Shown: positions 1 to 8,605, numbered from the stretch's first letter. The stretch: 64,000 bases of DNA from Sulfurovum sp. (GCA_021166685.1 JAJPEU010000005.1:30023-94022); one strand, 5' to 3'. Notes: generated by a model from the sequence alone, not told the origin. Numbers and translations are program-made.

Positions 1-1215
1 AATGATATGTCCGGCATAAGTTCCCCCTATCATTGCACGTTCACGCAACTCCTCGGGCTCAACAGTAAGCAAATCGGATATCTTCTTAATATTTTTTAGC
101 ACAAACGGAGTAATGATCATCGAAAGCACCACTGTGATTGTTAGAATCTGATTTAGCTGATAATCAATCAAATGAACTCCTTTGGCAAGCTCAAAAACAG
201 CCAAAGCAAACTCTCCGACCTGAAAAAGCGCAAATGCCGACTTCAATGCGGTTCTTCTTTGTATAAAAAATTGCAAAATACCCCAAATGATAAGCCCTTT
301 GATAGCCAGAATGCTTACCAATAACCCTAATATTTCCATTCCATAATCAACAAAAGAGTGCCAGTCTATCTGCATACCTATCGTGACAAAAAATATACCC
401 AAAAGAATATCCCTAAAAGGGACCAGGTTCGCTTCTATGCGGTAACGGTACTTGGTTTCAGCCAATGTCATGCCCACCAAAAAAGCACCTAGCGAATAAG
501 TAAAACCAAATGCATGCGCAAGCACTGAAGCACCGATAACTCCCAAAAGCACGGCAATCAAAAAAATTTCATCAGAATCAGTTGAGGTGATCATATCAAA
601 GAAGCGTTCCAAAAAATATTTACCAATTAAAAAAATAATCAAAAAAACAATTACAGCACCCACAAATGCCTGCAACAACAATGTGCCAACCGATGCTGTT
701 TTGGAAGCAAAAAGAGAAACCATCAAAAGAATCGGAATAACAGCCAGATCTTGAAAGATAAGGATTCCCACCGAAATGCGCCCGTATCCGGAATGAATGT
801 CGCGGTTGTCATTGAGCACCTTTAGTACGATCGCCGTAGAGGAAAGAGAGAGTGCAAACCCGACAATAATCGCACTTTCAATCCTGAGTCCGAAAATCCA
901 GTGTCCGAGTGCAGTAAACAAAAGTCCCAATAAAATGACCTCAAGCCCTCCATAGACAAAAACCTCTTTTTTCATTTTTCTAAGGTGGGATATTGAAAAT
1001 TCGAGCCCTATTGTAAACATCAAAAACACGATTCCAAATTCAGCCAAGTGTGACAAAAAGTCTTTGGATTCTTTACCAAAGTGAAAAACAGTTGAGATAG
1101 CAAGCCCCGAAAAAATATATCCTATTACAGTCGGAATAGCGAATTTTTTTAAAAAAACATTCGATAACGTCGAGAGTGCAATCGTCATAATAAGTATTAG
1201 CATCCCGTTTTCCAT
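1..1215 (-). CDS. CPA2-family monovalent cation:proton antiporter (KefB-like), C-terminus beyond the window
   Basis: The ORF is open from an ATG at 1215 to the left edge, so the six-frame track missed it. The 405 visible residues form a chain of hydrophobic membrane segments with CPA2 landmarks such as FQDLAVIP, LSSTAIV and GAFLVGM. The last residues (AGHII) look like the start of a TrkA-N/RCK nucleotide-binding domain, so the regulatory half lies outside the window. The family exchanges K+ or Na+ for protons across the inner membrane; the ion cannot be read from the sequence. It is divergent from ychF. The family call is firm and the specificity is open. Confidence 0.88.
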   Translation of the reverse strand, partial: MENGMLILIMTIALSTLSNVFLKKFAIPTVIGYIFSGLAISTVFHFGKESKDFLSHLAEFGIVFLMFTIGLEFSISHLRKMKKEVFVYGGLEVILLGLLFTALGHWIFGLRIESAIIVGFALSLSSTAIVLKVLNDNRDIHSGYGRISVGILIFQDLAVIPILLMVSLFASKTASVGTLLLQAFVGAVIVFLIIFLIGKYFLERFFDMITSTDSDEIFLIAVLLGVIGASVLAHAFGFTYSLGAFLVGMTLAETKYRYRIEANLVPFRDILLGIFFVTIGMQIDWHSFVDYGMEILGLLVSILAIKGLIIWGILQFFIQRRTALKSAFALFQVGEFALAVFELAKGVHLIDYQLNQILTITVVLSMIITPFVLKNIKKISDLLTVEPEELRERAMIGGTYAGHII

Positions 1216-1344
1216 CGTTACAATCCCCCTGCTTTTTCGTATTATATACTCTTTTTCTTATACTGCTATAAAAGACTGACTAATCGCTTTTTGAACATTT
1301 TTTGGATAAAATTACACTAATTTATAAACACAATAAGGAATATC

Positions 1345-2448
1345 ATGGGATTAGGCATAGGACTTGTAGGGCTACCAAATGTAGGGAAATCAACCACTTT
1401 TAACGCGCTTACAAAAGCACAGAATGCAGAAAGTGCAAATTACCCGTTTTGTACAATAGAACCAAACAAGGCCATAGTGCCAGTCCCTGATGCCAGGCTT
1501 GACGCTCTTTCAAAAATTGTAAATCCTGAACGTGTTCAGCATTCTACTCTTGATTTTGTAGATATTGCAGGGCTTGTAAAAGGCGCAAGCAAAGGTGAAG
1601 GTCTGGGCAATAAATTTCTCTCCAATATACGTGAAACAGAAGTAATTCTTGAAATTGTAAGATGTTTTGAAGATGATAATATTACCCATGTAGAAGGTTC
1701 AATAGATCCGATACGCGACATAGAGATCATTGAGCAAGAATTGCTTCTAGCCGACATTGATTCTCTGCAAAAACGAATCGACAACCTCGCCAGAAGAGCC
1801 AAAGGCAATGACAGAGAAGCCAAAGTACAATTGGAAATCGCGCAGCAGCTTATGGAATTTATTGCCGAGGGCAATCCTGCATCAAGTTTTGAAGGCAAAA
1901 ACGAAGAAACCTTTTTAGCTCTAAACAAAGAGCTCAGACTGCTGACCAGCAAAGAGATCATGTACGGAGCGAATGTTGATGAAGACGGTCTGATCGAAGA
2001 CAATACATTTGTCAAATTACTCAAAGAATATGCCCAAAAAAACAACAGAGAAGTAATCAAACTTTGCGCTAAAGTCGAAGAGGAGATGGTAGGCTTTGAC
2101 GAAGAAGAAAAAACAGAAATGCTGGAATCTTTAGGAGTCACCGAATCAGGACTTGACCAGATTATCAGAAAAGGTTTTGAGAAACTCGGATTAATGAGTT
2201 ATTTTACAGCGGGTGTCAAAGAGGTTCGCGCCTGGACCATTCGCCAAAATACCACCGCTCCCAAAGCTGCTGCTGTTATCCATAATGACTTCGAAAAAGG
2301 CTTCATACGCGCAGAGGTCATCAGCTATGAAGACTTTATCGCCTGCAATGGTGAAGCCGGAGCCAAAGAAGCAGGAAAAATGCGGCTTGAGGGCAAAGAG
2401 TATATCGTACGAGACGGCGATGTTATGCACTTTAGATTTAATGTATAA
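1345..2448 (+). CDS. ychF: YchF/OLA1-family P-loop ATPase
   Basis: This is a 367-residue Obg-related NTPase that binds ribosomes or nucleic acid and, in characterised family members, hydrolyses ATP rather than GTP. Visible motifs are the P-loop GLPNVGKST (residues 9-17), DIAGLVKGA as G3, and an NVDE motif in place of the canonical NKxD, which is the family signature. The C-terminal ~80 residues form the TGS domain and end [12 protein letters not shown]. The length is typical. AAGGA precedes the ATG at a normal distance. It is the first gene of a three-gene plus-strand run, with only 8 bp to the next gene. Confidence 0.97.
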   Translation: MGLGIGLVGLPNVGKSTTFNALTKAQNAESANYPFCTIEPNKAIVPVPDARLDALSKIVNPERVQHSTLDFVDIAGLVKGASKGEGLGNKFLSNIRETEVILEIVRCFEDDNITHVEGSIDPIRDIEIIEQELLLADIDSLQKRIDNLARRAKGNDREAKVQLEIAQQLMEFIAEGNPASSFEGKNEETFLALNKELRLLTSKEIMYGANVDEDGLIEDNTFVKLLKEYAQKNNREVIKLCAKVEEEMVGFDEEEKTEMLESLGVTESGLDQIIRKGFEKLGLMSYFTAGVKEVRAWTIRQNTTAPKAAAVIHNDFEKGFIRAEVISYEDFIACNGEAGAKEAGKMRLEGKEYIVRDGDVMHFRFNV

Positions 2449-2456
2449 CAAATAGC

Positions 2457-2918
2457 ATGAAACAGTTTTTTCTGCTTGGATGCATGACTTTAATTTTCTT
2501 GGGATGCGACACTAAAAAGGGAGCTTTTCTTAACACTGTAGAAAGTCAAAATGATCTGACTGTCAGTATCAACAAATTTATCTCTACCCTTCCTGCACAG
2601 GGTTTGAGTTATTTTGAAACAATCGATCACTCCAAAAATGCACAAAATGCAGGGATGACACTTAAGCCCGAAACCGTGGTTGTTTTCGGTGATCCGAAAA
2701 CAGGAACACTTTTGATGCAATGCAACCCTTCCGTGGGACTGGATCTGCCGCTTCGTATGCTTTTTACGACTGACTATACGGGCAAAACGACATTAACCTT
2801 CACAAATCCGGAATACTGGTCACTGAAGCACAACATCAAAGACGACAAATGCTTGGATATCATTACAAAAATTAAAATAACAATGCAAACATTAGCCCAA
2901 GAAGCAGCAAAAAAGTAG
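2457..2918 (+). CDS. DUF302-domain lipoprotein
   Basis: The 153-residue protein opens with a lipoprotein signal (MKQFFLLGCMTLIFLGC; lipobox FLGC, Cys17) and should be anchored in the periplasm. The rest matches the DUF302 fold: TVVVFGDPKTGT, then a CNPSVGLDLPLRM segment, then a TFTNPEYW segment. Small DUF302 proteins are widespread and their biochemical role is unknown. It starts 8 bp after ychF and ends 8 bp before the next gene, so it is probably cotranscribed with both. The domain call rests on motif recognition. Confidence 0.82.
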   Translation: MKQFFLLGCMTLIFLGCDTKKGAFLNTVESQNDLTVSINKFISTLPAQGLSYFETIDHSKNAQNAGMTLKPETVVVFGDPKTGTLLMQCNPSVGLDLPLRMLFTTDYTGKTTLTFTNPEYWSLKHNIKDDKCLDIITKIKITMQTLAQEAAKK

Positions 2919-2926
2919 GTAATACA

Positions 2927-3400
2927 TTGAAAACAAACGACATTCTCTATAAGATAAAAACAGCACTCAATCTTGACAATGAAACCATTTTAAAGGCATA
3001 TGCTTTGTCCTCATACGGTATGAACCCTGAGCATTTGGAAAATCTGCTCAAACGTCGACAGGACAAAGGATTTAAAATTTGTACCTATGAAGAGTTAGGA
3101 GTATTTCTTGACGGATTGGTGCTGCTCAAAAGAGGTCCGAGCCCCAAAAAACAAAATGACGACGAGGCAGTAGAACTCACAAACAATCTTATTCTTAAAA
3201 AACTTCGTATTGCACTTGAACTCAAAGAGCCTGAAACTGAAATCATTTTTAATCTCGCTGATGTTCATCTCACCAAACAGCAGCTCGCAGCTTTTTTCCG
3301 CAAAGAAAACCATAAAAATTTTAAAGTCTGTTCGGATGAGCTTCTTATGGCATTTTTAGAGGGATTGGATGAATTCTATTATATTGGAAATGATGAATAG
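2927..3400 (+). CDS. yehS: DUF1456 protein (YehS-like)
   Basis: This 157-residue cytoplasmic protein has two copies of the DUF1456 repeat: NDILYKIKTALNL near the N-terminus and NNLILKKLRIALEL in the second half. Each is followed by a short helical stretch ending in a FLDGL or FLEGL motif. E. coli YehS has the same two-repeat layout; its function is not established. The start is TTG at 2927, chosen because translation from it begins exactly at the conserved domain and no upstream in-frame start fits the 8-bp gap. It is the last gene of the ychF run. Confidence 0.85.
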   Translation: MKTNDILYKIKTALNLDNETILKAYALSSYGMNPEHLENLLKRRQDKGFKICTYEELGVFLDGLVLLKRGPSPKKQNDDEAVELTNNLILKKLRIALELKEPETEIIFNLADVHLTKQQLAAFFRKENHKNFKVCSDELLMAFLEGLDEFYYIGNDE

Positions 3401-3521
3401 ATTTATTTGCCCCAAAATGGTACAACACTGCCGGGGACATAGTAGATTGAGTTTATAGGTTGGAAATTTTGCTCCTCTGTTCTTCCGCTTTTTAGTTGCA
3501 AAACAGTACTTGCTATTATAA

Positions 3522-3540
3522 AATATTTCAGCTATACTTC
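3522..3540 (+). promoter_or_regulatory. Promoter-like motif (TTTCAGCTATACT)
   Basis: The string AATATTTCAGCTATACTTC carries a TATACT -10-like hexamer at 3533-3538. Nearly the same string occurs at 36114-36132 and 41894-41911, both upstream of genes. Here it would start a transcript that runs into the 3549-3573 hairpin. Promoter activity is inferred from resemblance only. Confidence 0.4.
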
Positions 3541-3548
3541 TTCTATTG

Positions 3549-3573
3549 AAAGATGATTTAGAGTTTCATCTTT
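3549..3573 (+). other. Hairpin followed by a T-rich stretch, upstream of cspA
   Basis: AAAGATGA (3549-3556) pairs perfectly with TCATCTTT (3566-3573) over a 9-nt loop, and the sequence continues ggtttgttttt. It lies about 10 nt after the promoter-like motif at 3533-3538 and ahead of the cspA -10 box. It could terminate a very short transcript or act as an attenuator; the sequence alone does not say which. Confidence 0.45.
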
Positions 3574-3606
3574 GGTTTGTTTTTATTGATGACCTTTCGT
3601 TAGCTG

Positions 3607-3612
3607 TATAAT
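3607..3612 (+). promoter_or_regulatory. Likely -10 box of the cold-shock gene
   Basis: A TATAAT hexamer lies 78 nt before the cspA start codon, giving a predicted 5' leader of about 70 nt. No good -35 hexamer is at the ideal distance (a TTGATG lies 15 nt upstream), which is common in this phylum. An AAAGGA ribosome site precedes the gene. Confidence 0.5.
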
Positions 3613-3690
3613 CCACCCTCAAAGAATACTCCACTTTTATATTTTCAACCGCTTCAGCAATGAAGTGCATCAATAAACAAAGGAATTGCA

Positions 3691-3909
3691 ATGGCAAATC
3701 AAATGAATGGAACCGTTAAATGGTTCAACAGTGAAAAAGGTTTTGGATTTATCCAACCAGACGATGGAAGCAAAGATGTGTTTGTACATTTTCGTCAAAT
3801 CAACAGTAATGGTTACGGTCGTGTAGACTTAAGCGAGAATCAAAAAGTTTCTTTCGTAATCGGACAAGGTGAAAAAGGTCCACAGGCTGAAAACGTTACT
3901 ATTCTCTAA
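3691..3909 (+). CDS. cspA: Cold-shock domain protein (CspA family)
   Basis: This 72-residue single cold-shock domain protein carries both RNA-binding motifs: KGFGFI (RNP1, about residues 16-21) and VFVHF (RNP2, about 30-34). The family binds single-stranded RNA and DNA and melts RNA structure. The length is typical, though the segment after RNP2 ([17 protein letters not shown]) is slightly longer than in E. coli CspA. It is monocistronic, with a ~70-nt leader and a strong hairpin after the stop codon. Paralog assignment within the Csp family is not possible here. Confidence 0.96.
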   Translation: MANQMNGTVKWFNSEKGFGFIQPDDGSKDVFVHFRQINSNGYGRVDLSENQKVSFVIGQGEKGPQAENVTIL

Positions 3910-3961
3910 TTTTTGAAGAACACTAACCTTTAACATTGGGGTATGAAAAATTATTTCAACC

Positions 3962-3983
3962 GTCCGTCTCTTCGGAGATGGAC
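3962..3983 (+). other. Nine-base-pair UUCG tetraloop hairpin after cspA
   Basis: The arms GTCCGTCTC (3962-3970) and GAGATGGAC (3975-3983) close a TTCG loop with eight Watson-Crick pairs and one G-U pair. It starts 52 nt after the cspA stop codon. No T-run follows, so it is not a textbook intrinsic terminator; 3'-end protection or processing is possible. Confidence 0.6.
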
Positions 3984-4077
3984 TATGCACCATGACAATC
4001 CAAAGTAAAAAATAAACGTCTTATCTTTTTTCTCCTACAGTCCGATCAGTCTGCCATCACAATTCAAAAATAACTCT

Positions 4078-4632
4078 TTATGAAAATAGCGTATGCGTCA
4101 AAAGTATCTTCACTCCGATACCTATAAGCATAACACCCCCGAAAATCTCTGCTTTTCCTTCCAGGAAACTTCCGCCTTTTGTTCCCCAAAAAACTCCCGC
4201 GTAACTAAAAATAAAAGTAACAAGAGCGATAAATACCATTGATACAAAAGGATTTAATTCAAGCAATCCCAACGTAAATCCTGCAGCCAAAGCATCTATG
4301 CTTGTAGCGACGGCAAGAAGCAATAAAACCTTGTTTGTAAAAGCTGCAAACTCCTCTTCTACTTTTTCTCCGAAACTCTCATAGATCATCTTGCCCCCGA
4401 TAAGGCTCAAAAGTACAAAAGCAATCCAATGATCCACAGACTCAATAAAGCTTCCAACTCCGATACTTGCCAAATATCCAAAAAGCGGCATTATGCCCTG
4501 AAAAACACCAAAAAAAAGTCCTACTTTTGTCGCCAGAAGTTTAGTAAAACTGTTATTTTTCACACCGATACCAACCGATACCGCAAAAGCATCCATGCTA
4601 AGTGCGAATGCCAAAAATAAAACTTCTATCAT
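4078..4632 (-). CDS. mntP: Manganese efflux pump MntP
   Basis: This 184-residue inner-membrane protein has about six hydrophobic segments and the internal two-fold similarity of MntP: ALSMDAFAVSVGIG in the first half and ATSIDALAAGFTLG in the second, each with the membrane-embedded Asp used for Mn2+ transport. The track ORF begins 99 codons earlier, but the real start is the ATG at 4632 (MIEVLFLAFALSMDAF), preceded by AGGA. The longer N-terminus is only the antisense of the neighbouring methyltransferase gene, which is divergent across 73 bp. I saw no manganese riboswitch in that short gap. Confidence 0.94.
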   Translation of the reverse strand: MIEVLFLAFALSMDAFAVSVGIGVKNNSFTKLLATKVGLFFGVFQGIMPLFGYLASIGVGSFIESVDHWIAFVLLSLIGGKMIYESFGEKVEEEFAAFTNKVLLLLAVATSIDALAAGFTLGLLELNPFVSMVFIALVTFIFSYAGVFWGTKGGSFLEGKAEIFGGVMLIGIGVKILLTHTLFS

Positions 4633-4705
4633 AAAAAATCCTCGATACATAGTTGCATTGTTTTTCCAGCAAATTTTGATAGAATCATACCTAAAAAGGC
4701 TAAAA

Positions 4706-5278
4706 ATGGCACAAGAAGACAAACTCCGCTGGGATGCAAAATACAAAAACAATCCCATTCCAAACTCTCCTATTGCACTGGTTACGCAAAACATAGCTCT
4801 TGCAAAAGGAAACAAAGCTCTCGATATTGCCTGCGGCATGGGAAGACACAGCAAATATTTGGCTTCCGCCGGTTTTGAGGTGGATGCACTGGACATCAGT
4901 TCTGTCGCCATAGCATCTCTAAAAAACATTCCTCATATTCAGGCCAAAGAGGTTGATTTTGACACCTATACCTTATCGCAAAATAGCTACGATCTAATCG
5001 TGTGCACTTATTTTCTTAAACGTTTGCTTTTTCCTCAAATTGTCAATGCTCTAAAAAAGGATGGCATTTTTATTTATGAAACGTTCTTGTATCACCCCGA
5101 AAATGAAAAAGCGCCATCTGAGCGCACATTTTTGCTTGAAAAGGGAGAATTGGAAAGCGCTTTTAATGAAACATGCGAATTGCTGCATATTAGTGAATAC
5201 TGGGATACTGATATAAGCGGAACCAAAACAATGAAGGCTTCCATGGTCGCAAGAAAAAAATGTCGGGACAGATACTAA
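4706..5278 (+). CDS. Class I SAM-dependent methyltransferase (TehB-like)
   Basis: The 190-residue protein has the SAM-binding motif ALDIACGMGRHSKYLA (near residues 42-57), a DALDIS acidic loop and an FDTYTLSQNSYDLIVC motif-IV region. This matches the small TehB/tellurite-resistance-like methyltransferases; the substrate is unknown. The track start at 4595 runs into the divergent mntP gene. The ATG at 4706 follows AAAAAGG and gives the normal N-terminus (MAQEDKLRWDAKY). It is monocistronic and converges on the HAD gene. Confidence 0.87.
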   Translation: MAQEDKLRWDAKYKNNPIPNSPIALVTQNIALAKGNKALDIACGMGRHSKYLASAGFEVDALDISSVAIASLKNIPHIQAKEVDFDTYTLSQNSYDLIVCTYFLKRLLFPQIVNALKKDGIFIYETFLYHPENEKAPSERTFLLEKGELESAFNETCELLHISEYWDTDISGTKTMKASMVARKKCRDRY

Positions 5279-5322
5279 AAATTATAAATGTGATTCAAGA
5301 ACCGAATGTCAAGCAATGGCTA

Positions 5323-5940
5323 TCAACACAACAGAGTTTCTAATGCATGCACACTTTTTATGGCATTATGATGTTTCGTAAAACCCCAAGCAACCATCAT
5401 GTAGTCTATACCAGCTTTTTTGCTTGCCATCTCATCCCGCGGACCATCTCCGATAAAAAGCGTTTCATGCGGATCCTGGCGCACATCTTTTAAAATTTTA
5501 AAGAGCATGTCTGGCTGCGGTTTACCCTGAGGGACATCATCATAGCACGCAATCGCATCAAAATACTCATAGATTTTTAAATGCGTCAAAGATTCTACGG
5601 TTGAATTTCGGTAGGCATTGGTAGCGATAGCCAGTTTGTGCCCTTTTGCCTTAAGCTTTTTTAAAAGCGTACCGATCCCTTCATAAAGCATTAGCTCTTT
5701 TTGATGGTTGTTTGTATAATATTCAGAAAACCATTTTTCATGCTGCCTGTCAAAAGCTTTGGCATAATAAAAAAATTGGGAAGGATTAATGGCAGGATCA
5801 TTAATGTGTCTTATGATATGTCCATGCTCCATAGGTTGAAAACCTAAATTTTTCCTTACATGATTGATGGCATTGGCAATTGAAAGAGAGCTGTCAACCA
5901 ATGTGCCATCCATATCAAAAATTATCAATTTATGTTTCAT
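5323..5940 (-). CDS. HAD-superfamily phosphatase (Gph-like)
   Basis: This 205-residue HAD hydrolase has motif I FDMDGTLVDS (nucleophile Asp9), motif II ATNAY, the motif III lysine in QGKPQPD, and motif IV FIGDGPRDEMAS. A helical cap sits between motifs I and II, as in phosphoglycolate phosphatase and related subclass I enzymes. The substrate cannot be read from sequence. The ATG overlaps the stop of the PDC sensor gene by 4 bp (ATGA), so it is the third gene of the psd-PDC-HAD operon. A phospholipid-related substrate is conceivable from context only. Confidence 0.88.
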   Translation of the reverse strand: MKHKLIIFDMDGTLVDSSLSIANAINHVRKNLGFQPMEHGHIIRHINDPAINPSQFFYYAKAFDRQHEKWFSEYYTNNHQKELMLYEGIGTLLKKLKAKGHKLAIATNAYRNSTVESLTHLKIYEYFDAIACYDDVPQGKPQPDMLFKILKDVRQDPHETLFIGDGPRDEMASKKAGIDYMMVAWGFTKHHNAIKSVHALETLLC

Positions 5941-6851
5941 TTGCTTTCTTTATTGTTTTTATTGTTGGCATTCAGGTAGACTGAAAGTGCTATAATCAGC
6001 GCAGTAACCCCGCCTATGAGGTAAACCGCGTAAAGCAATTTACTGGGATCGGTTAACGCAAACTTAAAGACCAGCATCAGCGCTTCAATGGAGAGTGCAA
6101 TAATAATAGAGCCTAAAAAACGTACCATGGTTTGATGCGTGTCGGTGGAACTGTTCTTGTTTTTAACCCCAAGCACTTCTTCTTCAAATATCGCCTTGAC
6201 CAAATCCACAATTGCCAACGAAAGTGTAAGTAAAATCGTGGATTTAAACACTTCATTGATATCTATTTTGGTAAAATCCATACCAAAATCCATAAAACTT
6301 ATAATCCCCTCGATAAAGAGTAAAAGTGCTACAGCAAAAAGAGCAACCGAAAACGTTCCATAGACCACCTTGCTTAATGTGCCGAAATTCGAATCAACCG
6401 AAGAAGGATGCACCATCTTCAGAATATTGTGAAGAGTGATATCCACGCATATGATACATAAAAGATTATTCTCCTGGTCATATACAGGAAAAGTCGATGT
6501 AACCACAAGCTCATTACTGACCAGCGAAGGATAGGGGTCGGTAAGAATACAGCGGTGTTCATTAATGGTGCGATAATAATAAGCCCTGTTGCTTCTGTCT
6601 TCCCCTTTTCCAATACCATTAAGTCTTGAATTGGCAGAATAATTATCAATGAGCTGTACGCCATTTTTATCGATGGCATAGATTACTTCACTTTGCGGCA
6701 AGGATTGTTTGATTTTTTTAATGTTGTTCAGTACGCTCTCCAGGCTTGCACCATCAAGATTGTGAGAAATATTGCGGCTAAGAATATAACAAAGATAAGC
6801 TCTGGCTTTGGTGCGTATCTGTGCGTATTCCTGTATCTCTTTGATTACCAT
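5937..6851 (-). CDS. PDC/Cache-like sensor domain protein with C-terminal membrane segments
   Basis: In this 304-residue protein, residues ~35-150 look like a single PDC/Cache ligand-binding fold (VIYAIDKNGVQLIDN; SNRAYYYRTI; LTDPYPSL; CIICVDITLHNILKM). After it come about four hydrophobic helices (~160-185, 200-222, 245-265, 272-292) and a short polar tail. No kinase, GGDEF or methyl-accepting domain follows, and no membrane helix precedes the sensor domain, which is odd for a family whose sensor is usually periplasmic. It lies 10 bp after psd and overlaps the HAD gene by 4 bp. The function is unknown. Confidence 0.75.
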   Translation of the reverse strand: MVIKEIQEYAQIRTKARAYLCYILSRNISHNLDGASLESVLNNIKKIKQSLPQSEVIYAIDKNGVQLIDNYSANSRLNGIGKGEDRSNRAYYYRTINEHRCILTDPYPSLVSNELVVTSTFPVYDQENNLLCIICVDITLHNILKMVHPSSVDSNFGTLSKVVYGTFSVALFAVALLLFIEGIISFMDFGMDFTKIDINEVFKSTILLTLSLAIVDLVKAIFEEEVLGVKNKNSSTDTHQTMVRFLGSIIIALSIEALMLVFKFALTDPSKLLYAVYLIGGVTALIIALSVYLNANNKNNKESK

Positions 6852-6861
6852 GACTACTCCT

Positions 6862-7677
6862 TTAGAAAATCTTACCTATTTTTTGACCAAAAAAGACTTT
6901 CTGGTTGATTGCAACCTCTGTTTGAATGCTCTCTTTTTCACTCAATATTACAATGGTTGATCCCATCTCAAACCAGCCGAACATTTCACCTTTTTTTAAA
7001 GAAAGATCCGAAAAGGTATAGTGGGATGTATAATAAATATTTGCATTGGTTTTAACCTTCTCTTCAAACGTTACCACCATTTTTCCTACGTTAAGCGCAC
7101 CCACAAGAACCAAAAAATGCATTTTTCCTTTGTGATCTTTACATTCTATAACGACCCTTTCGTTTTCAATAAAAAGATTCATTTTGTTTCGCAAAAGAGG
7201 CATGTTCACAGGATAAATCTTGCCGGGTATATGTGTTAAACTTTTTATTTTCAAATCAAGCGGCATATGATACCTGTGATAATCTTTAGGAGATAGGTAA
7301 AAATTGATAAAATCCCCTCCTTCTAATAACGCAGCTTTTCCTTGATAATCATCTCCCAAAAGCGCGTCAACATCATAGCTCATACCTTTAATTTGATAAG
7401 CCTTGCCTTCTGTGATCTTGCCATAATCCGTGATTAAAGAATCTGCCGGAGAGATCAAGGCTGTCTCATCCGTCTCTATCGCTCTTTCTTTTACAAAAGA
7501 TCGTGTAAAAAGTGCATTGAGCGTAGGATACTGACTTGGATCCTTAAATTCACTCATATCTAATTTCATCAAGGAAACATAGCCTTTGTTGATAACGTTC
7601 TGGATAGGCTTTGGAAACGCTTTGGAAGCAAACTTTCCAAAAGCATTTGAGATAACCGATGTAAAGTGTTTAGCCAT
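6862..7677 (-). CDS. psd: Phosphatidylserine decarboxylase proenzyme
   Basis: This enzyme makes phosphatidylethanolamine from phosphatidylserine at the inner membrane. The 271-residue proenzyme has the self-cleavage motif MGST near the C-terminus: cleavage between Gly239 and Ser240 would give the pyruvoyl group on the small alpha chain. ISPADS and DYHRYHMP supply the conserved Asp and His. The length fits the Psd-I type. It is the first gene of a three-gene minus-strand operon with the PDC sensor protein and the HAD phosphatase. The upstream gap shared with the divergent exonuclease contains a 20-bp palindrome. Confidence 0.96.
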   Translation of the reverse strand: MAKHFTSVISNAFGKFASKAFPKPIQNVINKGYVSLMKLDMSEFKDPSQYPTLNALFTRSFVKERAIETDETALISPADSLITDYGKITEGKAYQIKGMSYDVDALLGDDYQGKAALLEGGDFINFYLSPKDYHRYHMPLDLKIKSLTHIPGKIYPVNMPLLRNKMNLFIENERVVIECKDHKGKMHFLVLVGALNVGKMVVTFEEKVKTNANIYYTSHYTFSDLSLKKGEMFGWFEMGSTIVILSEKESIQTEVAINQKVFFGQKIGKIF

Positions 7678-7731
7678 TTTTTTCCTTTGCTGATAGCGTG
7701 TAGGTATTTCTTTGATGCAATAGAGATATCC

Positions 7732-7751
7732 CTCATTTTTTAAAAAATGAG
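7732..7751. promoter_or_regulatory. 20-bp perfect palindrome between psd and the exonuclease gene
   Basis: CTCATTTTTT is followed directly by its reverse complement AAAAAATGAG. It lies in the 190-bp divergent gap, 54 bp upstream of the psd start. An operator is plausible because both flanking genes point away from it, but no cognate regulator is identifiable. Confidence 0.45.
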
Positions 7752-7821
7752 TAATACATCTATACTCATCATTCTTTCTGCATCTGATGATTATATCTTG
7801 TTAATGATTCAGGGTTGTTAT

Positions 7822-7827
7822 TATAAT
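7822..7827 (+). promoter_or_regulatory. Likely -10 box of the exonuclease gene
   Basis: TATAAT lies 40 nt before the ATG at 7868, at a workable promoter distance, and CAGGGGATCAC supplies the ribosome site. The -35 region is not recognisable. Confidence 0.45.
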
Positions 7828-7867
7828 CAAAAATAAGGTATTATCCACCATTACATCAGGGGATCAC

Positions 7868-8605
7868 ATGGCGAAATATATACTTTTTGATACAGAAACA
7901 ACAGGAAATCAAGAGCAGGACCGTATTATACAGATAGGAGGCATGATCATCCACAATAAAGAAAAGATTGAAACCTATGATGAATTCTGCTTTGCGGATG
8001 TGCCGATCAGTATCGAAGCAATGGAAGTGCACAATATCACTCCTGATATTATTAAAGACAAAATTACCTTGACCCAAACAGATTTTTATAAAAAATTACA
8101 ACAATTCAATGATGCCGAAAACTATCTTATTGCACATAACATCAACTTTGATCTTGCCATGCTCAAAAAAGAGGGGTTTGAAAACCGCTACACCCTTGTC
8201 GACACTTTTCGTTGCGCAAAACACCTTTTGCCCCATATGCCTTACCATCGTTTGCAATATTTGCGGTATGCATTGGATCTTTACAAAACAGAGCAGGAAG
8301 AAGCGGACAAGCTGCATATCACGATAAAAGCGCATGATGCCATAGGTGATGTTTTGGTGATGAAATTGCTGCTCTCCAAACTGGTGCAAGCTGCAAAGGA
8401 GACTCATCCGGGCGTTGATGTAATGCATAAACTCTCAGAATTAACCAGCACCCCCGTAATGATGAAAACATTTAAATTTGGCAAATACAAGGAAAGGGAA
8501 ATCGAAGAAATCGCCCACGAAGATATAGGATATCTAAGATGGATGAGAAACAATCTGGAACTTGATGAAGATATGCAGTTTACTTTGGACTTTTACCTAA
8601 AGTAA
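7868..8605 (+). CDS. DnaQ/ExoX-like DEDD 3'-5' exonuclease
   Basis: The 245-residue protein has an N-terminal RNase H-fold exonuclease domain: Exo I FDTETTG (Asp8/Glu10), Exo II AHNINFDLAM, and Exo III with the HDAIGD acidic residues near residue 157. The C-terminal ~50 residues (MKTFKFGKYKEREIEEI and following) match the ExoX-like C-terminal domain, so this is a stand-alone repair-type exonuclease rather than the Pol III epsilon subunit. It is transcribed alone, 146 nt before gltX. The family is firm; the specific repair role is not known. Confidence 0.88.
   Translation: MAKYILFDTETTGNQEQDRIIQIGGMIIHNKEKIETYDEFCFADVPISIEAMEVHNITPDIIKDKITLTQTDFYKKLQQFNDAENYLIAHNINFDLAMLKKEGFENRYTLVDTFRCAKHLLPHMPYHRLQYLRYALDLYKTEQEEADKLHITIKAHDAIGDVLVMKLLLSKLVQAAKETHPGVDVMHKLSELTSTPVMMKTFKFGKYKEREIEEIAHEDIGYLRWMRNNLELDEDMQFTLDFYLK

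Noticed and set aside
4633-4705. Manganese (yybP-ykoY) riboswitch for mntP
   Set aside because: The divergent gap is only 73 bp and shows none of the conserved loops.
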